Of a stretch of DNA of 64,000 nucleotides, positions 57,810-64,000 are shown piece by piece. Where the stretch lies: NCBI RefSeq assembly GCF_001647545.1, contig NZ_LSZH01000015.1:158008-222007 (forward strand), in the 5' to 3' direction. The position numbers and the translations under genes were made by a program. The stretch comes from Acinetobacter sp. SFB. GTDB lineage: Bacteria; Pseudomonadota; Gammaproteobacteria; Pseudomonadales; Moraxellaceae. Under the pieces are notes generated by a model that saw only the letters and a program-made list of their open reading frames with translations, ran no database searches and was not told the DNA's origin. Positions within the stretch are counted from its first letter, which is position 1. Each line of letters opens with the position of its first letter.

Positions 57810-60080
57810 ATGGCTTTATTTAATCATCATCGTTCAGTTTGGACCTTATTTGCAGCTGCACCACTGATTGCTATGGTGAGCACTGCAAGCCATGCACAGA
57901 CATGGAAAATTAATTTACGTGACGCTGATTTAACTGCATTTATTAATGAAGTTGCCGATATTACAGGGAAAAATTTTGCTGTAGATCCACGTGTACGTGG
58001 CAATGTCACGGTCATTTCCAATAAACCCTTAAATAAAACTGAAGTTTACGATTTATTTCTGGGTGTATTGAATGTGAATGGCGTGGTGGCTATTCCTTCC
58101 GGCAATACCATTAAACTGGTTCCTGACAGTAATGTTAAAAGCTCGGGTGTGCCTTTCGATAGCAAGCACCGTGCTACCGGTGATCAAATTGTGACGCGGG
58201 TGATTTGGCTTGAAAATACCAATCCCAATGACTTGATTCCTGCGATTCGTCCTTTGATGCCACAGTTCGCGCATTTATCCGCGGTCGCTGGAACCAATGC
58301 ACTGATTGTTTCAGACCGTGCAAACAATATTTATCAGCTTGAAACCCTTATTCGTAATCTGGATGGTACCGGACAAAACGATATTGAAGCGGTAACGCTG
58401 CAATCCAGTCAAGCGGAAGAAATGATTGGTTTACTTGAGTCGATGAGTTCCACCGGCGCAGCTAGAGATCTAAAAGGCTCGCGTATCCGTATCATTGCTG
58501 ATACTCGGACCAATCGGATTGTGCTGAAAGGGGATACTGCAACGCGTAAGCGTATCCGTCAAATGATTGAAATGCTGGATGTACCTGCAGCAGATCGTTT
58601 GGGTGGACTTAAAGTCTTTCGATTAAAATATGCCAGTGCTAAAAATCTGGCGGAAATTTTACAAGGATTGGTCACTGGTCAGGCGGTTTCAAGTTCATCA
58701 AATTCGAACAATTCATCATCGAACCCCAATAGTGCGATGAATAATCTCGGTAATAGCAACTCGAATAATTCAAGCAGTGGTTCATCGAATATATCGACCC
58801 CCAGTATTAATTTAGGCGGTGGGTCGAACAGTAATAATCAAAAGAGCATCACCAGTTTTAATGGTAATGGTGTCAGTATTATTGCCGATGACAGCCAAAA
58901 TGCGTTGGTAGTGAAAGCTGATCCGCAATTGATGCGTGAAATTGAATCGGCCATTCAGCAGCTCGATATCCGTCGTCAGCAAGTACTCATCGAGGCGGCC
59001 ATCATTGAGGTTGAAGGGAATGATGCCGATCAACTCGGTGTTCAATGGGCTTTGGGTGACTTAAGCAGTGGTATTGGCTTGATTAACTTTGATAATGCAG
59101 GGGCAAGTCTGGCCAATCTGGCAGGTGGCTATTTAACCGGAGGCGCGGCAGGATTAGGTGCTGCGGCGGCTGGCCTAAAAGGAACTTCACTGATTCTTGG
59201 CGATTACAAAGAAGGCAGTGATGGATCTCGCCGGCTTTATGGTGCGCTGATTCAGGCACTCAAAAGTAATACAAAATCTAATTTGCTCTCTACCCCTTCT
59301 ATTGTGACCATGGATAATGAAGAAGCCTATATTGTGGTAGGACAGAACGTCCCCTTTGTTACCGGTTCTGTGGCCACGACTACCGCCGGCATTAATCCAT
59401 ATACCACGGTTGAACGTAAAGATGTCGGTGTGACTTTAAAAGTGGTGCCGCATATTGGTGAAGGCGGCTCGGTTCGGTTGGAAGTCGAACAGGAAGTTTC
59501 CGCAGTACAGGCAAAAGGTGAAGCGCAGGATCTGGTCACCAGTAAGCGTGCCATCAAAACCTCAATTTTGGCTGAGCATGGTCAGACCATCGTGTTGGGC
59601 GGTTTGATTTCCGATAACTCGATTCATGGTCGTCAATCTGTACCAGGATTGGGCGCTCTTCCGGGAATTGGACGTTTGTTCAGATCGGATGTTAAATCGA
59701 ATGAAAAACGCAATTTACTGGTCTTTATCCATCCCACCATTGTCGGTGATGCTAAAGATGTGAAGCGCTTATCGCAGCAGCGTTACAGTCAGTTGTACAG
59801 TTTACAGTTAGCCATGGATCAGGATGGGACGTTTGCCAAGTTGCCGGAGAACGTTGAAGATATTTATCAGCAAAGACTGCCAGTTACGCCTTCAGCTCCT
59901 AAAGTGTCGGATTATCAAACGGTACCATCAGGTGCACAGAGCCAGTCCAATGCCACTACGATTAGCACTCCTGTAGCGATTGAGCCTGTGGTGCAACGGC
60001 AAGTCATTCAGGCCCCTCAATCTGAGGTTGAACGAACTAAAAATACCGTAACCACGACCACGATTCGATCAGGTTCTTAA
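57810..60080 (+). CDS. gspD: type II secretion system secretin
   Basis: Encodes 756 residues. Signal peptide to about AQT, then N0 (INLRDADLTAFINEVADITGKNF) and N1-N3 domains, a long Ser/Asn-rich linker at about 290-345, and the secretin domain with VPFVTGS and VPGLGALPGIGRLFRS. It forms the outer-membrane channel of the T2SS. The C-terminal 70 residues are low complexity and may be the pilotin-binding S domain. Other gsp genes are not in the window, as usual for the scattered Acinetobacter T2SS. Confidence 0.95.
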   Translation: MALFNHHRSVWTLFAAAPLIAMVSTASHAQTWKINLRDADLTAFINEVADITGKNFAVDPRVRGNVTVISNKPLNKTEVYDLFLGVLNVNGVVAIPSGNTIKLVPDSNVKSSGVPFDSKHRATGDQIVTRVIWLENTNPNDLIPAIRPLMPQFAHLSAVAGTNALIVSDRANNIYQLETLIRNLDGTGQNDIEAVTLQSSQAEEMIGLLESMSSTGAARDLKGSRIRIIADTRTNRIVLKGDTATRKRIRQMIEMLDVPAADRLGGLKVFRLKYASAKNLAEILQGLVTGQAVSSSSNSNNSSSNPNSAMNNLGNSNSNNSSSGSSNISTPSINLGGGSNSNNQKSITSFNGNGVSIIADDSQNALVVKADPQLMREIESAIQQLDIRRQQVLIEAAIIEVEGNDADQLGVQWALGDLSSGIGLINFDNAGASLANLAGGYLTGGAAGLGAAAAGLKGTSLILGDYKEGSDGSRRLYGALIQALKSNTKSNLLSTPSIVTMDNEEAYIVVGQNVPFVTGSVATTTAGINPYTTVERKDVGVTLKVVPHIGEGGSVRLEVEQEVSAVQAKGEAQDLVTSKRAIKTSILAEHGQTIVLGGLISDNSIHGRQSVPGLGALPGIGRLFRSDVKSNEKRNLLVFIHPTIVGDAKDVKRLSQQRYSQLYSLQLAMDQDGTFAKLPENVEDIYQQRLPVTPSAPKVSDYQTVPSGAQSQSNATTISTPVAIEPVVQRQVIQAPQSEVERTKNTVTTTTIRSGS

Positions 60081-60149
60081 CAGAGGATGTAAAGACTTGC
60101 AGATTTGCCGTGATATGATGAAAAAAAATCGCAAAGAGAAGTGCATTTC

Positions 60150-60884
60150 ATGACTTGGAAAATACAAGCAATTACCGGTGAATTGACGGGACAAGAAATT
60201 AGCATCGACCGTGATATGGTGGTCGGTCGTCATCAGAGCGCAGATATTGTATTGCAAGCAGCGGAAATTTCGCGCAAGCATGCGGCTTTCTTGCTAAAAG
60301 ACCAAGCCTTGTGGGTACAGGATTTAAACTCATCTAACGGCACATTCCTCAATGACTTACAGATTGAACATGAAACCTTGTTAAAACAAGGCGATATTAT
60401 TCAGTTTGCCAGTTTAAAATTTTCAGTTCTTGAGCCAGCTAAAGATATTGCGCCTCTTGTGATTGAACCCGTTGAAGTTGCAGCTGAATCTGTAGTAGCA
60501 GAAACAGAAGTGATTCCTGCTACTGAACAGCCTTCGGAAGCTGTTGCAGTTTCTGAAACAGCAGCCGCAGAAGCGGAGGAAGCATCGAAAACAGTTGCTC
60601 AACAAATGAATGAGCAAGGTATGCCTGAGCTGAAAGAGCGCGATAGTAATGTTCAGGTCAGTCGTGATGGTATGCCGCAAGGCGTTGCAATCCCGAAACC
60701 TGCGCCTATTCCGGAAGGAATTGATATCACAAAAGCACAGCCTGAACCCCAGCCTGTTGCAATTGAAGAGCCAGTATCCCGTGTTGAGCTGGAAAAAAAC
60801 GAGCAGAAAAATGCATCGGTTGGCTTAATGACCATTATTGCCTTGATTATCCTTGCAATTATCGCATGGTTATTATTTAAATAA
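60150..60884 (+). CDS. FHA-domain membrane protein
   Basis: Encodes 244 residues from the ATG at 60150 (AGAGAAG ribosome site); a GTG at 60141 is in frame. Residues 1-90 are an FHA domain: VVGRHQSADIVL, EISRKHAAFLL and DLNSSNGTFLNDL, which binds phosphothreonine. An acidic Ala/Glu/Val linker follows and a C-terminal membrane helix (LMTIIALIILAIIAWLLF) ends the protein. A cytoplasmic-facing tail-anchored phospho-reader is likely. It follows gspD by 69 bp. Confidence 0.85.
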   Translation: MTWKIQAITGELTGQEISIDRDMVVGRHQSADIVLQAAEISRKHAAFLLKDQALWVQDLNSSNGTFLNDLQIEHETLLKQGDIIQFASLKFSVLEPAKDIAPLVIEPVEVAAESVVAETEVIPATEQPSEAVAVSETAAAEAEEASKTVAQQMNEQGMPELKERDSNVQVSRDGMPQGVAIPKPAPIPEGIDITKAQPEPQPVAIEEPVSRVELEKNEQKNASVGLMTIIALIILAIIAWLLFK

Positions 60885-60898
60885 GGGTGCGCTCGACC

Positions 60899-60934
60899 TA
60901 CAATGAAGGCATGCAATCGCATGCCTTCATTGTA
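60899..60934. repeat. perfect 16-bp inverted repeat
   Basis: TACAATGAAGGCATGC, the loop AATC and the exact reverse complement. Between the FHA gene and gph. No T-run follows on either strand, so it is not a classic terminator; it could be an RNA-processing hairpin, protein-binding site or attenuator. Confidence 0.75.
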
Positions 60935-60977
60935 TGACTGGATGTTGTTGTGTGAGATGAATCAAGAGAGGAACAAG

Positions 60978-61646
60978 ATGTCTGTAGCAAACTTGGCAAG
61001 TCGTGAACTTATTTTATTTGACTTGGATGGCACATTGGTGGATTCAGCATCTGATTTATATCGCGCCATGAATATGAGCCTGAATGTTTTGCAATTACCA
61101 AGAGTAACTGAAGAGCAGGTTCGCACCTGGATAGGTAAGGGAACCTCCCTTTTTTGTCATAGCACGTTGCAGTATTTAACCGGACAGGTCGATCCGGCTC
61201 AACATCAACAATTATTAAAAACCTTTTTAGAGATTTATAATGCTGAACCCTGTGTGGATACCCAACCTTTTACTGGGGTGGTGGACTTCCTGGACTGGGG
61301 TTTAAGTCAGAACAAGAAAATGATCTGTGTGACCAACAAACCAGAGCAACCTGCGCGCATCATTGTCGAAGATTTGGGCTTAAGCAAATATTTTGTCGAT
61401 GTGATTGGCGGTGACCGCTTTGAAGAACGCAAACCGCATCCACGCCAGTTACTGTTCTGTGTCGACCAATATGAGGTCACTGCGGCAGAAACTTTAATGA
61501 TTGGTGACTCGAGCAATGATGTAGAGGCCGCACGACGCGCAGGAGTGGATTGTATTGTGGTTAGCTATGGCTATAATCATGGGGAAGATATTCGGGATTG
61601 CCAGCCACAACAAGTGGTCGATGATTTAACAGAATTACTCGCGTAA
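60978..61646 (+). CDS. gph: phosphoglycolate phosphatase
   Basis: Encodes 222 residues from the ATG at 60978 (GAGAGGAAC ribosome site); the frame opens earlier inside the hairpin. HAD hydrolase motifs: FDLDGTLVDSASD, VTNKPEQPAR and GDSSNDVEAARRAG. It dephosphorylates 2-phosphoglycolate made during DNA repair. Located just before trpE, an arrangement common in Pseudomonas and relatives. Confidence 0.9.
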   Translation: MSVANLASRELILFDLDGTLVDSASDLYRAMNMSLNVLQLPRVTEEQVRTWIGKGTSLFCHSTLQYLTGQVDPAQHQQLLKTFLEIYNAEPCVDTQPFTGVVDFLDWGLSQNKKMICVTNKPEQPARIIVEDLGLSKYFVDVIGGDRFEERKPHPRQLLFCVDQYEVTAAETLMIGDSSNDVEAARRAGVDCIVVSYGYNHGEDIRDCQPQQVVDDLTELLA

Positions 61647-61763
61647 AATTTAAAAGTAAGGATATTGGAATGAGAAATTGTATGGTTTTTCGATGGCGAC
61701 ATGAAGTCAGATAATACCAAAACCAACTTAAACCCGCCCATCTCGAAAACATAGAGCATACTC

Positions 61764-63257
61764 ATGACCACTCAAACTCAATTCGACAGCTTAAAATCTG
61801 CTGGTTATAACCTGATTCCTGTTTACCGTCAGCGTTTAGCGGATACCGAAACACCGCTTTCCGTGTTTGCACGTTTTAAAGATCATAGCCAGGCTTATTT
61901 ATTTGAATCGGTTGAAGGTGGTGAAAACTGGGCGCGTTATTCCATTATTGGCTTAGGTGAATCCACAGTTTTTTCATGTAATGAAAGTGTTTTAACCATA
62001 CAGCAAGCCGATGGTTCAATTGAAACCCAAGCCTGTAGTGATCCATTTCAATACATTCGCAACTTTCAAGCTCAGTTCCATGTGCCCACGCAACAGGACT
62101 TACCCGCCTTGCCGAGCTTCACTGGCGGTCTGGTGGGTTATTTTGGCTATGATGCAGTGCGTTATATCGAACCGCGTTTAACCAATGTTCCAGCAGCCGA
62201 TCCAGTCGGATTGCCTGATATCTGGATGATGCTGTCTAAAACAGTGATTGTATTTGATAACTTAAAAGACACGTTGTTCTTGATTGTGCATGCAGATGTG
62301 AATGATCCAGATGTCTACACCAAGGCCCAACAGCAATTGGATGACTTGGAAGCCGTGCTGGCTCAACCGATTAGCCTTCAAGCGAAAAAGCATACCGCGC
62401 CGCATTTTGAATCGCTTACCGGTAAAGAGAAATACCTTGAGACGATTGAAACTGTGAAAGAGTACATCCGTGCAGGCGATGTGATGCAAGTCGTACCCGG
62501 ACATCGTATGGTGTCTGATTTTGATGGTGAGCCATTGCAGGTTTATCGTGCGCTTCGACATCTCAATCCATCTCCATACTTATTCTTGGTACAAGGTCAA
62601 ACCCTGGGCAATAAAGAACCGTTTCATATTGTCGGGTCTTCCCCGGAAATTTTGTCACGTCTGGAAAATGGTATTGCCACCGTTCGTCCACTGGCAGGTA
62701 CACGTCCGCGTGGCAAGACCAAAGAAGAAGATTTGGCCTTAGAGAAAGATCTGCTTTCAGATGAAAAAGAGATTGCAGAGCATGTAATGCTGATTGATTT
62801 GGGCCGAAACGATGTCGGGCGCGTATCAAAAATTGGCAAAGTGAAAGTCACCGATCAAATGGTGATTGAGCGTTATTCACATGTCATGCACATTGTCTCC
62901 AATGTACAAGGTGAAGTTCGCGATGATGTCGATGCCCTGGATGTTTTTAAAGCCACTTTCCCGGCAGGTACATTGTCGGGTGCACCGAAAATCCGTGCCA
63001 TGGAAATTATTGACCAAGTCGAGCCAGTCAAACGTGGAGTTTTTGGTGGCGCTGTTGGTTATTTAGGCTGGCATGGGGAAATGGACATGTCGATTGCCAT
63101 TCGAACCTGTGTCATTCGTGAAAATAAGGTCTATGTACAGGCAGGTGCAGGTCTTGTGGTGGACTCAAACCCTGAATCTGAATGGAGTGAAACGCAAATA
63201 AAAGCTCGCGCAGTGATCAAAGCGGTTGAATTATCATCAAACGGGTTGATTTTATGA
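61764..63257 (+). CDS. trpE: anthranilate synthase component I
   Basis: Encodes 497 residues. It converts chorismate to anthranilate with the TrpG glutaminase. The N-terminal feedback-site region includes YLFESVEGGENWARYSIIG; the chorismate-binding domain has RPLAGTRPRGKT, MLIDLGRNDVGRVS and TLSGAPKIRAMEIID. No leader peptide or attenuator is seen in the 117 bp before the start. trpG is not in the window. Confidence 0.96.
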   Translation: MTTQTQFDSLKSAGYNLIPVYRQRLADTETPLSVFARFKDHSQAYLFESVEGGENWARYSIIGLGESTVFSCNESVLTIQQADGSIETQACSDPFQYIRNFQAQFHVPTQQDLPALPSFTGGLVGYFGYDAVRYIEPRLTNVPAADPVGLPDIWMMLSKTVIVFDNLKDTLFLIVHADVNDPDVYTKAQQQLDDLEAVLAQPISLQAKKHTAPHFESLTGKEKYLETIETVKEYIRAGDVMQVVPGHRMVSDFDGEPLQVYRALRHLNPSPYLFLVQGQTLGNKEPFHIVGSSPEILSRLENGIATVRPLAGTRPRGKTKEEDLALEKDLLSDEKEIAEHVMLIDLGRNDVGRVSKIGKVKVTDQMVIERYSHVMHIVSNVQGEVRDDVDALDVFKATFPAGTLSGAPKIRAMEIIDQVEPVKRGVFGGAVGYLGWHGEMDMSIAIRTCVIRENKVYVQAGAGLVVDSNPESEWSETQIKARAVIKAVELSSNGLIL

Positions 63258-63286
63258 GTTTTTGATATATTTTTTGAAAAAAACAC

Positions 63287-63314
63287 TTGCACGGATTCTA
63301 AGTTTTGCTAAACT
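63287..63314 (+). promoter_or_regulatory. promoter of the tRNA-tuf operon
   Basis: TTGCAC (63287-63292), a 16-bp spacer and TAAACT (63309-63314), then a GC-rich discriminator (GCACACCG), as in stringently controlled stable RNA promoters. Confidence 0.6.
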
Positions 63315-63355
63315 GCACACCGTTCCGATACGAAACGTACGAAACACTAAGAAAC

Positions 63356-63431
<76 letters not shown>

Positions 63432-63484
63432 TCTTAGAGGTTTGAGTTGTTAAGTTGAAGACTGACACTGAAATAAGTGTATGT

Positions 63485-63568
63485 GGTGAGGTTCCCGAGC
63501 GGTCAAAGGGGGCGGACTGTAACTCCGCTACGAAAGTTTCGAAGGTTCGAATCCTTCCCTCACCACCA
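63485..63568 (+). tRNA. tRNA-Tyr(GTA)
   Basis: 84 nt, class II with a long variable arm (CTACGAAAGTTTCGAAG), anticodon loop CTGTAAC gives GTA, encoded CCA. Confidence 0.95.
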
Positions 63569-63606
63569 ATTTAAGAAATTCGATACAGTGTGGTTGTGCC
63601 AATAAT

Positions 63607-63682
63607 GCGGGAGTAGCTCAGTTGGTAGAGCGGCAGCCTTCCAAGCTGCATGTCGCGAGTTCGACCCTCGTCTCCCGCTCCA
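63607..63682 (+). tRNA. tRNA-Gly(TCC)
   Basis: 76 nt with encoded CCA; anticodon loop CTTCCAA gives TCC. Acceptor GCGGGAG/CTCCCGC. Confidence 0.95.
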
Positions 63683-63696
63683 TCGAATATTTTATT

Positions 63697-63771
<75 letters not shown>

Positions 63772-63805
63772 GATATACAGTTTAGTGACTTGTTCACAAC
63801 GTTTT

Positions 63806-63834
63806 AAAAAAAGCAGGCTTATTAGTCTGCTTTT
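63806..63834 (+). terminator. hairpin between tRNA-Thr and tuf
   Basis: AGCAG...CTGCT with a short T tract; weak. It may be a partial terminator or processing site between the tRNAs and tuf. Confidence 0.4.
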
Positions 63835-63920
63835 CAAGTATTGGGTATTTGTTTTTTTTAGGCGACCTGTCGAAGCTGCGTTGTTTAAGACCGTGTTCGA
63901 CGTAAACGAGGAAGATCATC

Positions 63921-64000
63921 ATGGCTAAGGCTAAGTTTGAACGTAATAAGCCACACGTAAACGTGGGTACAATTGGTCACGTCGACCATGGTAAAACAAC
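63921..64000 (+). CDS. tuf: elongation factor Tu, 5' part (cut by window end)
   Basis: Starts ATG at 63921 with a GAGGAAG ribosome site. The 26 visible codons read [20 protein letters not shown] then DHGKTT, the EF-Tu start with the G1 P-loop [10 protein letters not shown]-Tu delivers aminoacyl-tRNA to the ribosome. The Thr-Tyr-Gly-Thr-tuf order matches the classic tufB operon. The rest lies beyond the window. Confidence 0.95.

Overview
The window looks like chromosomal DNA of an Acinetobacter species. It is AT-rich, and it carries argH-algZ-algR-hemC-hemD-hemX-hemY synteny, the thrT-tyrT-glyT-thrT-tuf tRNA operon, a scattered his locus (hisB-hisH, hisA, hisF), fadBA, a gspN-gspC-gspD cluster and APH-type homoserine kinase. 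Together these fit Moraxellaceae. The species cannot be fixed from the sequence alone.

Region 1 (about 1-18230) is an accessory region, probably an integrated island. Its right end is a P4-type tyrosine integrase next to the 3' end of tRNA-Ser(GGA). Three copies of GGGGGTATAA (one inverted relative to the other two) lie between them. No second copy of the tRNA end is visible, so the left boundary is probably outside the window. The left part holds small exported or lipoprotein genes, a DUF932 protein and an AlpA-like regulator. From about 3.3 to 16.7 kb there is a dense, AT-rich set of likely anti-phage genes: (a) a methyltransferase overlapping an HNH endonuclease; (b) a standalone PD-(D/E)XK nuclease; (c) a SEFIR-domain protein followed by a very large nuclease-STAND-type NTPase gene broken by one in-frame TAG; (d) a three-gene ABC-3C-type operon (nuclease/CTD protein, MC6-like protein, DUF2326-like ATPase).

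Region 2 (18.4-33.1 kb) is core: kup, an exported low-complexity protein, a DRGH nuclease, an AraC regulator, a fatty-acid-hydroxylase-like protein, hisF, thrB, CSD/DUF1294 and other membrane proteins, an EamA transporter, hisA, an RNase-D-like exonuclease, a DUF805 protein with a pilin-like tail, hisH, hisB and a GNAT/PanZ-like protein.

Region 3 (33.5-43.5 kb) holds a tandem tRNA-Phe pair with one promoter each, a few envelope or hypothetical genes, an Ala/Lys-rich repeat protein, an orphan AT-rich membrane protein, fadA-fadB and a stand-alone ClpB-D2-like AAA+ ATPase.

Region 4 (43.7-64 kb) is housekeeping: uvrC, a thioesterase, pgsA, yggX, argH, algZ-algR, hemC-hemD-hemX-hemY, a hotdog thioesterase, an H-NS-like protein, gspN-gspC-gspD, an FHA protein, gph, trpE, four tRNAs and the start of tuf.

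The most notable items are the amber codon that falls exactly on the catalytic Q/E position of the giant STAND nuclease, its pairing with a SEFIR gene, the MTase-HNH module, the ABC-3C operon, and an orphan transcription unit on the minus strand near 47.2 kb that looks like a small RNA.
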